A DNA stretch of 58,094 nt from an uncultured Candidatus Melainabacteria bacterium (GCA_934692665.1 CAKUUG010000006.1:1-58094), one strand, 5' to 3'; positions 1 to 9,869 are shown, numbered from the stretch's first letter. Translations and numbers: made by a program. Notes: generated from the letters alone by a model not told the origin.

Positions 1-128
1 GTATACACCTTTTCACTCATAATATCATGGGTACAATTCAAACAAAAGTTACAAAAACTTTATTCTTTATAATAATTAACAATTATTCAAAAAAGTTTGA
101 AAATATAGAATATGAAGGTGTGTTTTTT

Positions 129-443
129 ATGAAGAATAAGACAATAATTTTTATAAAAAATAAAATCATAAATGATAAAACAACTTTGGATGTTTTGTCA
201 AAATCAAAAAACAAAAAACTTGGATTAGATATGTCTTGTGTCGAAACGATTAATTCAAATTTGTTTGTTGAGAGCCTTTTATTAAACAAATTTAAACTCT
301 TTAATTTGAAAAATGAAGTCTTGATTTATTTGTCTTTAATTCTGAAAGAAAACAATCTGAAATCTTATGTAAATGAGTTCGATTTTCAAGAAAACAAAAG
401 AGAACTTGTAAGAAGAAAATTTTTCATTGCCTCAAGCACCTAA
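129..443 (+). CDS. Small STAS-like domain protein (tentative)
   Basis: A 104-residue protein. The frame stays open back to position 27, but the ATG at 129 is preferred because GAAGG lies at 114-118, ten bases upstream. The stretch LGLDMSCVETINSNLF resembles the core of STAS/anti-sigma-antagonist domains (hydrophobic strand, Asp, then a loop with Ser/Asn before a helix). No membrane segment or signal peptide is seen. It lies just upstream of a membrane glycosyltransferase-like gene that has its own promoter. The STAS assignment is an inference from a short motif; it could equally be an unrelated small alpha/beta protein. Confidence 0.6.
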   Translation: MKNKTIIFIKNKIINDKTTLDVLSKSKNKKLGLDMSCVETINSNLFVESLLLNKFKLFNLKNEVLIYLSLILKENNLKSYVNEFDFQENKRELVRRKFFIASST

Positions 444-456
444 AATGAGCTAAAAT
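427..456 (+). promoter_or_regulatory. Promoter of a predicted leaderless mRNA
   Basis: TTGCCT (427-432), an 18-bp spacer and TAAAAT (451-456). The hexamer ends 6 nt before the ATG at 463, so the expected start of transcription is the A of the start codon. No Shine-Dalgarno sequence is present. Confidence 0.55.
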
Positions 457-462
457 ATTTTT

Positions 463-2574
463 ATGTTTTTAGCTGTAATATTACTATATTTAATTTCTTC
501 ATATTTGGTTGCTTGTGTTGCAAAAAATTTTCTTGTAATTTTTGTTTCGTTTTTTGCATTTGTTGTTTTGAATATGGAGATTTTGTCTTTGTTTAAAGCG
601 ATAAGTGTTAGTGGTATAGCAGTATTTTCTATTTTGAATTTGATTTTTTCGATTTTATTATTTAAATATAGAAAAGCTGAATTTTTAAAATTGAAGTTTG
701 ATTTTTTACGTTTTAAAAACGCTCTAAAACTGGACAAAAGTCTATTTTTTATGTTGTGTGCTTTTTTTGTTTTAATGGGTGTAACTTTGTTTTTGGCGTT
801 GGTTATTCCTGTATTAGAGCCTGATAGTCAGACATATCACTTTATTCGAGCTTATGATTTTGTAAAATTTAAAAGCCTCAATCATTTTGAAATTAATGAC
901 ATAAGAGCATTAATCATGCCTATTAATTCAGAAATTCTTTATGCTTTTTTGTATTTGTTCAAAAAAAATCTCTATGGATACGGCATTGTTTCATATTTTT
1001 CTTTTGTTGCTTTTGTTGTATCTTTTTGGCAAATTTTAGAAAAACTGAAATTTTGTTTTAGAAAAAGATTATTTGCGATTTTTATTTTTTCTTCTTTTGC
1101 ATCTGTTATAGTGCAAATTCCTTCCCTGCAGACAGATATTGTTGTTGGAAGTTTGTTGAGCATTGCTTTTTGTTTGTTTTTAAATAAATCAAAAACTCTA
1201 CTTTATTTTTCTTCTTTGGCTTTGGCTTTGGCAATGGGTGTAAAAAGCACAGGGGTTATGAGTTTGGTTGGTTTTTTTGCTTTGATAATTTCGTTTGAAA
1301 AGTTTGTTTTTAAAACAAAAAACTACAAAAAAATTCTAACTTTCGTTTTGTTTTTGACTGTTAATTTTTTGATTTTTTCTTCGTACAACTATATATTGAA
1401 TTTTCTTCAATTTCACAATTTTTTGAGTAACCGCTGTGCTTTTGTAGGGCATAGTTTTTGGGGCGGAATAAAAGGCTATATTGCAAATTTGATTCATTTT
1501 TTGTTCCAAAGTCTTGATTTTACAGGGTTCAAATGGGGATATTATTTGAACAACAAAATTCTTGGCTTAAAAAATGCGGTTTTTGATTTTATTCATATCG
1601 AAAACACTCTAGGGTGCAATTGTGGACAAGAAAAAGTCAATATAATAACAGATGAACAGACGGTTGGTTTCGGAATATTGGGATTTTTTGTTTTTATTCC
1701 GATGATTGTTAAAAGTTTTTTTATTTTTTTCAAAAACAAAAGTAAAAAAGCAACCATTCTTTTTATTTTTGCTGTTGTGTTTTTGATTAATGTTTTGATT
1801 TTATCAAGAAGTATCGCATATTTGGTTTATTCTATACGATTTGTTATTGCTTTTGTTTGTTTATCGGCATCGATTCTTGTTTATTCTTATTCAAAAAAAG
1901 GAATATACAAAAAACTAATCGTGTTTTTCTGTTTGTTTTATATGTTTTTGCTTCCGTTTTGCATTAAAAGAATGCCTTTTTGGAGAGCTATCTATATTTT
2001 GAAATACAGAAACTTCAATATCGAAAAATTTACAAACGACTGTTACGAAAGCAGATACGTTGCTGTGTATGATAGCGGCTATGCAATATACAACACAATT
2101 GTCAAAAGATACCCAAACAAAAAAAACATAGCGATAATAAAAACCCTTGAATCTTCTATGTTGTATTTGACGACTTTAGAAAACGAAAATCGAAAAGTAG
2201 ACTTTTTGACTGCGGGTTTGATTACAAAAGAAAAACTGAAAAAATACGACCTTATTATTTTGGAACAAGAAAAACAAGACGACAACATCTTCAACCCTGA
2301 AGATATCCAAGTAAAATACCAAAAACAAGGTGAAAATATTGTGTTTCCAAACAATAAAGAATTGAATTGTTTTTTTGAATATTTAGAAGATGACAGGCGA
2401 GATTTTAGTGAAGATGACGCTGTAGAGAGAACTTGTTTTACTTATTATTATTTTCAAAATATCAATGATTTCAAGTTGGATTACAAAGAAAATGCGAGCG
2501 ACAAAAAGAATAAATTCTTAAAAACAAACAATATATTGAATATTTACTACTATGTAAACCAAATTAAGGATTAA
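463..2574 (+). CDS. Polytopic membrane protein, GT-C glycosyltransferase-like
   Basis: A 703-residue protein with about a dozen hydrophobic segments in its first ~520 residues and a soluble C-terminal part. Near residue 115 the sequence EPDSQTYHFIRAYDF follows a membrane helix. It resembles the acidic first-loop motif of GT-C (family 39/83-type) lipid-linked sugar transferases, which often read DS.TYH..R. The likely role is transfer of a sugar from a polyprenyl-phosphate donor at the outer face of the membrane, but donor and acceptor cannot be read from sequence. The ATG at 463 has no ribosome binding site and is preceded by a -10 element at 451-456. A membrane protein of unknown function is the alternative. 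Confidence 0.7.
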   Translation: MFLAVILLYLISSYLVACVAKNFLVIFVSFFAFVVLNMEILSLFKAISVSGIAVFSILNLIFSILLFKYRKAEFLKLKFDFLRFKNALKLDKSLFFMLCAFFVLMGVTLFLALVIPVLEPDSQTYHFIRAYDFVKFKSLNHFEINDIRALIMPINSEILYAFLYLFKKNLYGYGIVSYFSFVAFVVSFWQILEKLKFCFRKRLFAIFIFSSFASVIVQIPSLQTDIVVGSLLSIAFCLFLNKSKTLLYFSSLALALAMGVKSTGVMSLVGFFALIISFEKFVFKTKNYKKILTFVLFLTVNFLIFSSYNYILNFLQFHNFLSNRCAFVGHSFWGGIKGYIANLIHFLFQSLDFTGFKWGYYLNNKILGLKNAVFDFIHIENTLGCNCGQEKVNIITDEQTVGFGILGFFVFIPMIVKSFFIFFKNKSKKATILFIFAVVFLINVLILSRSIAYLVYSIRFVIAFVCLSASILVYSYSKKGIYKKLIVFFCLFYMFLLPFCIKRMPFWRAIYILKYRNFNIEKFTNDCYESRYVAVYDSGYAIYNTIVKRYPNKKNIAIIKTLESSMLYLTTLENENRKVDFLTAGLITKEKLKKYDLIILEQEKQDDNIFNPEDIQVKYQKQGENIVFPNNKELNCFFEYLEDDRRDFSEDDAVERTCFTYYYFQNINDFKLDYKENASDKKNKFLKTNNILNIYYYVNQIKD

Positions 2575-2592
2575 AAAAGCACAGTTTTTTGT

Positions 2593-2598
2593 TATTAT
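2593..2598 (+). promoter_or_regulatory. -10 element of a predicted leaderless mRNA
   Basis: TATTAT ends exactly 6 nt before the ATG at 2605. No Shine-Dalgarno sequence and no convincing -35 are visible. Confidence 0.45.
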
Positions 2599-2604
2599 TG
2601 TAGA

Positions 2605-3207
2605 ATGGATATTTTAGAAAAATATTTAAAAAACAATAGAAAAGTTGAAGTAGAAATAATCACCAAAGGCAAAACTTCTAAAATCTTCAAAACAGGTTTT
2701 TACAAACTTTTGGAAGACAAGTATGTCATCTACAAACCTCAAAATGATGAAAAATTTCATCCGGATGAAATATTGAAGGTGTTGGTTTATACGGATGCGG
2801 GGATTTTTGTTTTTGAGACAAAAATTATAACATTAAATTCAAAAATTATAGAAATTGAAAAACCAAAAAATTACACAACAATCCAAAGAAGAAAACTACT
2901 CAGGGCAGATATTTCTGTGCCTTTTGTTTTAAATAGAAAAAAATATTTCACAAAAAACATCTCAGGAAGCGGCTTTTCATTTTATTGTGATGAAATTTTG
3001 GATAAAAATCAAAATTTTGAAATCGAGCTTGTGTTTGTCGATAGAAAAATAACTTCTAAAATAAAAATAATTGAAATCAGAAAAAATCTGAAAAATAATC
3101 TTCCAAAATACCGATATAGCGTAAAATTGTTGTCGTTGAATAAAATAGACGAAAACTATATAATGAAAAAATGTATTGTAGATAACATACAGTCAGTAAA
3201 TATATAA
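2605..3207 (+). CDS. PilZ-domain protein (c-di-GMP receptor, YcgR-like layout)
   Basis: A 200-residue protein. The N-terminal ~90 residues form a beta-rich region of the kind that precedes PilZ in YcgR-type proteins. The C-terminal PilZ domain shows RRKLLR at residues 95-100 and NISGSG at 118-123. These match the RxxxR and (D/N)xSxxG c-di-GMP binding motifs, so ligand binding should be intact. PilZ proteins couple c-di-GMP to motility, pili or exopolysaccharide. The gene precedes an exported protein (3220) by 12 bp, and both may be on one transcript. Translation probably starts on a leaderless message. Confidence 0.85.
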   Translation: MDILEKYLKNNRKVEVEIITKGKTSKIFKTGFYKLLEDKYVIYKPQNDEKFHPDEILKVLVYTDAGIFVFETKIITLNSKIIEIEKPKNYTTIQRRKLLRADISVPFVLNRKKYFTKNISGSGFSFYCDEILDKNQNFEIELVFVDRKITSKIKIIEIRKNLKNNLPKYRYSVKLLSLNKIDENYIMKKCIVDNIQSVNI

Positions 3208-3219
3208 AAAAGGAAAAAA

Positions 3220-3921
3220 ATGTACAAAAAACTTCTTACTGTGGGATTGTTAATAATGTTTTCGAGTTTAAGTCTTCCTGTATTTGCGTACAGTGAATGC
3301 ATTGATGATGTTGAACATTTGTCGCAAGTGAAAAATGCCAAAATTGATTTGGTAAAAATCACGCAAACCGGAAATATTATTCAAAAAGAAAATTACCTAG
3401 AGGTTGTTTTTGCACAAAATTTTAATTCAAAATACTATAAAACCGGCGATTTTGTACAGTTTGTTTTCAATAATGATGTAAAAACAAATGAAGGAACTCT
3501 GCTTATTCCTTGCAATTCTTCTTTGATTGCACAGATTACTTGTATCGAAGAGCCAAAGTGGTTTTCAAGAAATGCAAAAGTCTATATGGAATTTACTCAC
3601 ATAGTTTTACCTGATAGTACAAATTTGCCTGTCGCATTGAAATTGGCAAAAAATAAAAAAGACTATTTCCAAGAAGGTGCAAAAGAAACAACGGGCAAGA
3701 TTCTGGCTTATACTTTCTCTATTGGTGGTGTAGGTTCAGGACTTGGTGCGGCAATAGGTGTTGCAGCGGGTCATACGATAACAGGTTTGATTATCGGAGG
3801 TTCAGTTGGTGGCGGAGTCGGTTTGTTGTCGGGGATTGTTTCTCCGGGTTTGCATTACAAAGCAAAACAAGGCGAGAGAGTAATTTTGGAATTACAAGAC
3901 AACCTAAAACTTCCAAATTAA
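3220..3921 (+). CDS. Exported glycine-zipper protein
   Basis: A 233-residue protein with a clear signal peptide (KK, then a hydrophobic core ending PVFAYS at about residue 25). The middle is beta-rich. Residues ~165-205 form a glycine-zipper segment with repeated GG/GxG, as found in outer-membrane or envelope-inserting proteins. AAGGA precedes the ATG. It follows the PilZ gene by 12 bp. The family was not recognised beyond the glycine zipper; a role in the cell envelope is inferred. Confidence 0.7.
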   Translation: MYKKLLTVGLLIMFSSLSLPVFAYSECIDDVEHLSQVKNAKIDLVKITQTGNIIQKENYLEVVFAQNFNSKYYKTGDFVQFVFNNDVKTNEGTLLIPCNSSLIAQITCIEEPKWFSRNAKVYMEFTHIVLPDSTNLPVALKLAKNKKDYFQEGAKETTGKILAYTFSIGGVGSGLGAAIGVAAGHTITGLIIGGSVGGGVGLLSGIVSPGLHYKAKQGERVILELQDNLKLPN

Positions 3922-3941
3922 AAACATATTCAACCCGACAA

Positions 3942-4754
3942 TCACTGCATCGATGTTTGAGGCGTTTTGTTATCTATGCTTATCATTTTGTCGTAAAAGA
4001 TGTTTCTGTCGCTATCGATGTATAGGTTTTTTATATATTTCCATATTTTTCCATTTTTAAAACCTATGGTTTTTTCAATAGAGCTGCTTCCATCTGCGTT
4101 TTCTTGACAATTTTTCATCAATTTCGATAATAACCCATTTTTAAAACCTGCCATTTTTTTACAAGACCAACTGCCATCCGCATTTTCTTGGTAATTTTTT
4201 TTGTATTCAAATGTTTTATTATTTTTGAAATTAAAATTAAAACATTTTTTCGATTTCATAGAACCATTATCAAGAAAATCTACATCACTATAAAAAGCCC
4301 GAAGTTTTCCATCTGTTGCTTCTATTCTTGTTTTTTCTCTAAAATTGTCTATAGTTAAAAAACCGGCATTCAAGGTGGATTTGCTGATTAAGGTTTCTCC
4401 ATCTTCGCTGAATTTTTCAATAACTTTTGAACCATCTTTTGATTTTTTAACACTATTAAAGCTTTTTAAAATTTCATCTACTGTCTTTTGTCCAGCTTCT
4501 TGAATTTTGCTTCCTTCTTTTTGAATATTTTCTATATGTCCTTTGAAAGTAAATGCAACAATTCCGCTTGCCAAGACAAAACCCCCTACAATAGAAGCAA
4601 AAGCAACCAGAGATTTTTTGTTTTTTGGTTTTGATGACAATTCAAATTTGTCATTTTTTAAAAGTGGCGAATTTTGTTTCGTTTGTTGAATATTGGTTTG
4701 ATTAGTTTGTTCTGCTATTTTTGTTTGAAGCAGAGGCGATATAGAATTTATCAT
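3942..4754 (-). CDS. Tagged membrane-anchored protein with 28-residue repeats
   Basis: A 270-residue protein. The start at 4754 (MINSIS) is chosen because GAGG lies just upstream on the minus strand; the frame extends 24 nt further. Residues 4-9 (SISPLL) and 29-32 (SPLL) carry the tag seen on other proteins in this window. A membrane helix follows at about residues 47-66. The C-terminal part has at least three 28-residue repeats between about residues 160 and 243, two of which share QENADGS and GFKNG; a degenerate fourth follows. The repeats recall MORN- or YD-like beta repeats, but no family was recognised. It is convergent with the glycine-zipper gene and downstream of pnp. Confidence 0.65.
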   Translation of the reverse strand: MINSISPLLQTKIAEQTNQTNIQQTKQNSPLLKNDKFELSSKPKNKKSLVAFASIVGGFVLASGIVAFTFKGHIENIQKEGSKIQEAGQKTVDEILKSFNSVKKSKDGSKVIEKFSEDGETLISKSTLNAGFLTIDNFREKTRIEATDGKLRAFYSDVDFLDNGSMKSKKCFNFNFKNNKTFEYKKNYQENADGSWSCKKMAGFKNGLLSKLMKNCQENADGSSSIEKTIGFKNGKIWKYIKNLYIDSDRNIFYDKMISIDNKTPQTSMQ

Positions 4755-4817
4755 ATTTTCCTCGTAGAAATAGTACATCTATAAAACGCATAACATGATT
4801 TTTTTGCTAGCAAACGA

Positions 4818-4851
4818 CAAAAATAGCTGCTAATAGAAAGCAGCTATTTTG
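4818..4851 (-). terminator. Rho-independent terminator of pnp
   Basis: Inverted repeat AAAATAGCTGC / GCAGCTATTTT around a 9-nt loop, just after the pnp stop codon, followed on the minus strand by a T-rich tract. Confidence 0.8.
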
Positions 4852-4872
4852 TCTTTTACGATATTTGTTGAA

Positions 4873-7014
4873 TTATTGAACTTTTGCTCTTTCTTCATCG
4901 GTAAGGCCTTTGATTGTTAAATTTACTCTACCTTTGTCATCGATTTTTTGAACTTTAACAACAACTTCTTGACCGATTGTTAAATGAGGCTCAATTGTTT
5001 CAATTCTTTCTTTGCAAACTTGTGAAATGTGAACCATTCCGTCTTTTCCGGGAGCTAATTCTACAAAAGCACCTATTGGGATGATTCTAACAACTTTACC
5101 TTTGCAAACCATACCAACTTCAGGTTTGAATGTTAAGTCTTTAATCATCTTTTTCGCAAGTTCTGCACCTTCTTTGTCATTTGATGTGATTGTGACTTTT
5201 CCGTCATCTTGAATATCAATTTCTGCACCTGTAGCATCAATTATGCTTCTAATCATTTTTCCGCCAGGGCCGATTACTGTTCCAATGTCTTCTGTTGGAA
5301 TTGTCATAGACATTAATCTTGGAGCGTTTGGTGAAACTTCAGGACGAGGAGCTGAAATTACTTCTGCCATACAATCCATAATGTACAATCTGCCATCTTT
5401 TGCTTGTCCTAGGGCACGTCTTAGAGTTTCATTTGATATGCCTTTTATTTTCATATCCATTTGAAGAGCGGTAATACCTTCTCTGTTTCCTGTAACTTTG
5501 AAATCCATATCGCCCAAAAAGTCTTCAATACCTTGGATATCAGTAAGAACGATATCGCCATCGTCTTCGTGAATAAGACCCATTGCAACGCCGCCTATCA
5601 TACATTTTACAGGAACGCCGGCATCCATTAATGCCATAGAAGAAGCACAAGTAGAACCCATAGAAGTTGAACCGTTTGATTCTAATACATCTGATGTTAC
5701 TCTAATTGCATAAGGGAATTCTTCTTTTGAAGGCAATGCCGGAACATTAGCACGTTCTGCCAAATTTCCGTGACCAACTTCACGACGGCCAGGGCCACGA
5801 AGAGGTTTAACTTCTCCTACTGAAAATCCTGGGAAAATATATTTGTGCATATAATCTTTTGTTTTTATAGGATCAACACCGTCCAATTCTTGTGCCATTC
5901 CTGGGCCGGCTAAAGTTGCAACAGAAAGGATTTGTGTTTGACCACGAGTAAATACTGCACTACCATGAACAGTAGGCAATACACCAACTTCGCACCAAAT
6001 TGGGCGAACTTCCCAAGTTTTTCTTCCATCGGCTCTAATGCCTTCGTTTTTAATCATTGCTCTCATAATTTTCTTTTCGAGAGTTTTGAATTCTTCTGCA
6101 ACAAAATCTATGCCTGTTTCTTCAATCATTTTTGCGATAGGGTGTTCTTCGCCAAGTGCTTCAATTTTTTCTTTAACAGTTGTTTTAATTGCGTCTAATT
6201 TTTTGCTTCTTTCATCTCTGTCAAAAGTGTGATAAGCATCAACTACAGCATCATAAGCTGTTTCTTTGATAATAGAAGCAAGTTCAGATGTGTCGTAAGG
6301 ATTAACAAATTCTTGTCTTTCTACTCCACATTCTTTTGCAAATTGAATTTGTGCTTCACATTGTTTTTTGATTTCTTTTTGTGCAAATTCAACAGCGTTC
6401 ATAATATCATCTTCTGTAACAAATTTGCAGCCTGCTTCTACCATAATTACAGAATCCATTGTACCTGCAATTACGATATTCATATCTGATTTTAAGTCTT
6501 CAGAATGTGTTGGATTTGCTACGAATTGACCGTCAATTCTGCCTACTCTAACTGCACCAACCGGACCTTCGAACGGAGCACCTGAAATCATTAATGCAGT
6601 TGATGCACCAATGATAGAAAGGATATCCGGCTGTTGTTCTTCGTCATAAGCAAATAATTGAGAAACAATTTGGACATCATTTCTGTATCCTTTAGGCCAC
6701 AAAGGTCTAATTGGTCTATCTATCAATCTTGATACCAAAATAGCTTTTTCAGAAGATTTTCCTTCTGTTCTTGTATATCCGCCAGGGATTTTGCCTATAG
6801 CTGACATTCTTTCTTCATAATCAATTAATAATGGGAAGAAATCTATACCAACACGAGGTTCTTTGCTTACTGTCGCATGGACAAACAACATTGTACCGTT
6901 ACATTTTACTGTTACAGAAGAAGTTGCTTGTTTCGCATACTTTCCTGTTTCAATTTCTACGATTTTCCCACCAATCGTAAGTGTCATTTTTTTCGTTTCC
7001 GGTTTGTTAGACAT
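4873..7014 (-). CDS. pnp: Polyribonucleotide nucleotidyltransferase (PNPase)
   Basis: A 713-residue phosphorolytic 3'-5' exoribonuclease that also adds 3' tails, usually a trimer in the degradosome. The order is first RNase PH domain (contains FFPLLIDYEERMSAIGKIPGG), alpha-helical linker, second RNase PH domain (GSAVFTRGQTQ, then EFPYAIRVTSDVLESNGS), KH domain (IGPGGKMIRSI) and S1 domain (GKVVRIIPIGAFVELAPG). The length is normal for the family. The ribosome binding site is weak and purine-rich. An RNase E/G gene lies in the same window at 33.9 kb, but the two are not adjacent. Confidence 0.97.
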   Translation of the reverse strand: MSNKPETKKMTLTIGGKIVEIETGKYAKQATSSVTVKCNGTMLFVHATVSKEPRVGIDFFPLLIDYEERMSAIGKIPGGYTRTEGKSSEKAILVSRLIDRPIRPLWPKGYRNDVQIVSQLFAYDEEQQPDILSIIGASTALMISGAPFEGPVGAVRVGRIDGQFVANPTHSEDLKSDMNIVIAGTMDSVIMVEAGCKFVTEDDIMNAVEFAQKEIKKQCEAQIQFAKECGVERQEFVNPYDTSELASIIKETAYDAVVDAYHTFDRDERSKKLDAIKTTVKEKIEALGEEHPIAKMIEETGIDFVAEEFKTLEKKIMRAMIKNEGIRADGRKTWEVRPIWCEVGVLPTVHGSAVFTRGQTQILSVATLAGPGMAQELDGVDPIKTKDYMHKYIFPGFSVGEVKPLRGPGRREVGHGNLAERANVPALPSKEEFPYAIRVTSDVLESNGSTSMGSTCASSMALMDAGVPVKCMIGGVAMGLIHEDDGDIVLTDIQGIEDFLGDMDFKVTGNREGITALQMDMKIKGISNETLRRALGQAKDGRLYIMDCMAEVISAPRPEVSPNAPRLMSMTIPTEDIGTVIGPGGKMIRSIIDATGAEIDIQDDGKVTITSNDKEGAELAKKMIKDLTFKPEVGMVCKGKVVRIIPIGAFVELAPGKDGMVHISQVCKERIETIEPHLTIGQEVVVKVQKIDDKGRVNLTIKGLTDEERAKVQ

Positions 7015-7170
7015 CTTTTTCTTCTTTCTTTTTTACAAACATTTTTCCATATAAATTCTATAATAAACCCCGTTTTTTTTCAATTTTAACTTTTGTAACA
7101 AAGAATGGTTCAAAATCTAAAGTCTTTTGAAAAAATGCCGTTTAAATTACTACGAACGAAAGGATGCACA

Positions 7171-7473
7171 ATGAAAGACGAAAACTTTATTTTTGAAGAA
7201 GCAGAGCTTGCAAGTTTATTAAAAAACCAAATTATCAAAGATACACAATCAATGGTAGAAGCTCAAGTTAGAGAAGATTTAAGTGGTTTTGAATATATTT
7301 CAAAAGCAAAACCTTTCATTTCTCCGATAATGACAATGGATAGAGATGAACTGATAAAATACATTGAATCCCACGAAATGACAGAATTGGAAAACTTATC
7401 AAGTATAGAGTTAAATCACATAGGTGATGTATTGGGCATTTGTCCCACATTGTTTATGGAAGGCTTGGAATAG
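7171..7473 (+). CDS. Hypothetical 100-residue acidic protein
   Basis: Not recognised. The ATG at 7171 is preferred over an upstream in-frame ATG at 7105 because AAAGGA precedes it. The protein is acidic and helical, with no signal peptide or membrane segment. It is divergent from pnp and ends in its own terminator, so it appears to be a single-gene unit. Confidence 0.6.
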   Translation: MKDENFIFEEAELASLLKNQIIKDTQSMVEAQVREDLSGFEYISKAKPFISPIMTMDRDELIKYIESHEMTELENLSSIELNHIGDVLGICPTLFMEGLE

Positions 7474-7494
7474 CAACAACTTTTTTTATTTTTT

Positions 7495-7520
7495 AAAGCG
7501 AAGAAAATTTCTTCGCTTTT
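7495..7520 (+). terminator. Rho-independent terminator
   Basis: AAGCGAAG / CTTCGCTT stem around AAAATTT, followed by a T-rich tract, 20 nt after the stop of the 100-residue gene. Confidence 0.85.
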
Positions 7521-7590
7521 ATTTTTACAAAATATTAAAAAAGAGTAATAAATCCCTTTTTTTGCTAAGATAAAATAAAGGGGTTAGAAA

Positions 7591-8208
7591 ATGGATAAAA
7601 GAGCGTTATTTATTACTTTTGAAGGGGCTGACGGCTGTGGAAAAACAACACAAGTCGAATTGGTCAAAAAATATTTGGAAGAAAAAAACATAAAATCAAT
7701 CACAACTCTAGAACCCGGAGGATGTGATATAGGGGTAGAGTTGAGACAAATTCTGCTTCATCACAAAGGCTATGTTGCTGATATGGCGGAGTTGTTGATG
7801 TATTTGGCAGATAGAAGCCAACATGTTGAAACGGTTATCTTAAAAAATATCAAAAACAACACTACTGTCTTGTGCGACAGATATATTGATTCAACTGTCG
7901 CATACCAAGGGTATGCAAGAGGCTTGGATATAGAAAATATAGAAAAACTGAACTCTATTGCAACAAAAGGTTTATTGCCTGATATTACCTTTTTGCTCGA
8001 TGTAGATACCGAAATTGCTCAAACCAGAGTAGGCAAAAACAAAGACAGAATGGAAAAAGAAGGAATTATCTTTCACCAAAAAGTAAGAAACGGTTATTTG
8101 GAATTAGCCAAAAAGAACAATAAAAGAATAAAAGTAATCAATGCTAATCTTTCTATTGAAGAAGTTTTTTCTCAAATAAAAGAAATTTTGGACAAATACT
8201 ATGTATAA
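7591..8208 (+). CDS. tmk: Thymidylate kinase
   Basis: A 205-residue dTMP kinase that makes dTDP for DNA synthesis. Walker A is GADGCGKT at about residues 10-17. The CDRYIDSTVAYQGYARG segment contains the DR(Y/H) nucleotide-binding motif. A LID region follows. AAAGGGG lies upstream of the ATG. Its last 8 nt overlap the start of the exported TPR gene, which suggests coupled translation. Confidence 0.96.
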   Translation: MDKRALFITFEGADGCGKTTQVELVKKYLEEKNIKSITTLEPGGCDIGVELRQILLHHKGYVADMAELLMYLADRSQHVETVILKNIKNNTTVLCDRYIDSTVAYQGYARGLDIENIEKLNSIATKGLLPDITFLLDVDTEIAQTRVGKNKDRMEKEGIIFHQKVRNGYLELAKKNNKRIKVINANLSIEEVFSQIKEILDKYYV

Positions 8209-9829
8209 AAAATTCTTGCTTTCAATATTCCTTCTTGGTGCAAATTCTGTGTTTGCAAGCTATTTGTGGGATATTAACGTAGGAGTAAGTGAGTTTTTTA
8301 AGGGAAATTTTAATTATTCAAAAAATTTCTTTTTAACATATCTAAAATCAAACCCAAATGACGAAAACGGGTACTGGTGGCTTGCAAAGTCTTATCAGAA
8401 TTTGGGTGATGAAGAAAATTCCAATCTAAATTTTGAAAAATCGTATCTTTCTACTTTTTCTAAAAAAGAATTGGAAAAAATAAACTTCAACTCAAAAGAA
8501 ACCTCGAATATAGAAGATTACTTCGATATGGCGGTTGAGTATTTTAGCAATGCAAACTACAAAGAAGCTGATTTTTATGCTGATATGATGCTAAAATTGG
8601 ACAAAAAATCGGCAAGCGCATATTTTATTAAAGCAAAAATTGCAAAAACTCTAAAAAACGATACAGAAGCAAAGAAATATCTGGAACAAGCAATTATTTT
8701 TAATAATGATATTTTGAATACAAATCTTGCAAAAACATTAAAAATTGCAACAGTTCCTTCGACAACGAAAGAAATGTACAAATTTAATGCGATTGAATTT
8801 TATTACAAAGGTGAATTGAAAGATTCTATTATAAATGCAAAAAAATACATAGAAATCGACAAAAACATAGATATGATTAATTTTTTGATTAATTTGTACA
8901 TAAAAAGCAACGATATTTACCAAGCAAAAAATCTTATTGAAAGCAGCAAAAACGCAAATATTGCAAATATTCAAACATATATATACGAAAGTCAAATAAC
9001 AATTGATGAAGAAAAAAAAGAAAAAATTCTAAAAGAAGCCTACAAAATAAATCCAAATAATCCGGATGTATTGTTGAATTTGGGAAATTTGTATTTAAAA
9101 AGAGAAGATTTCAACAATTCGCTAAAATACTTTGAAATCTTGACTTTGGTAAACAGTGAAATGTATGAAGCATATTTTGGTTATGCTTTTTCTTTGTTAA
9201 AATTGAACAAAACTCAAGAAGCCTTGAATTTTGTGAGAAAAATGCACAAAAAAAATCCTTCTTCCGGTGAAAATTTATTTTTGCTTTCTTTGGTTGCACA
9301 AAACCAAAATAGTTATATTGAAGCGATAGAATATTTGGATGAAGCTCTTCAAAAGGACGAAAATGCAAATTATTATTTTGAAAAAGCAAAAATATATTAT
9401 CTACTAAAAAACTACGAAAAATCGCTCGAGAATTTAAAATCTGTATCTAAAGCGAATAACGGCTCTATTAATGAAAAAGAGGTTGATGAATATTTTGTAA
9501 AGAATTATTTAAAATTAAACAAATTTAAAGAAGCGGAAAATTTACTTTTTTATAACACAAAGCTTGACAAAAACAGAATTATGTATAAATATTATTTATA
9601 TAATTTATGTAAATTTGATGATAACAATTCTACTACTTGTCAAAAAACTTTCAAATTGCCAAAACCAATGTCTCTCGAGAACTATATCGATATTTCAGAG
9701 ATTTTACTTGATAAAAACAGTTTAAAAGAAGCAGAAAAAATTTTGACGGCTGGTTTAAAAAAATATCCAAATTCCCACCAACTACTCCAAGCAAAAAACA
9801 AAATTGATTATTATCAAAAAGAACATTAG
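8201..9829 (+). CDS. Exported TPR-repeat protein
   Basis: A 542-residue protein with an N-terminal signal peptide (KK, then a hydrophobic core ending VFAS near residue 20). Tetratricopeptide repeats run through most of the length, for example NPNNPDVLLNLGNLYLKREDF near residue 284. It is presumably a periplasmic or envelope scaffold; the binding partner is unknown. It overlaps tmk by 8 nt and lacks a strong ribosome binding site of its own, as expected for a coupled gene. Confidence 0.8.
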   Translation: MYKKFLLSIFLLGANSVFASYLWDINVGVSEFFKGNFNYSKNFFLTYLKSNPNDENGYWWLAKSYQNLGDEENSNLNFEKSYLSTFSKKELEKINFNSKETSNIEDYFDMAVEYFSNANYKEADFYADMMLKLDKKSASAYFIKAKIAKTLKNDTEAKKYLEQAIIFNNDILNTNLAKTLKIATVPSTTKEMYKFNAIEFYYKGELKDSIINAKKYIEIDKNIDMINFLINLYIKSNDIYQAKNLIESSKNANIANIQTYIYESQITIDEEKKEKILKEAYKINPNNPDVLLNLGNLYLKREDFNNSLKYFEILTLVNSEMYEAYFGYAFSLLKLNKTQEALNFVRKMHKKNPSSGENLFLLSLVAQNQNSYIEAIEYLDEALQKDENANYYFEKAKIYYLLKNYEKSLENLKSVSKANNGSINEKEVDEYFVKNYLKLNKFKEAENLLFYNTKLDKNRIMYKYYLYNLCKFDDNNSTTCQKTFKLPKPMSLENYIDISEILLDKNSLKEAEKILTAGLKKYPNSHQLLQAKNKIDYYQKEH

Positions 9830-9869
9830 ATTATTATATTGCCCAGTCGGGTAATGTACTGTTGATGTT

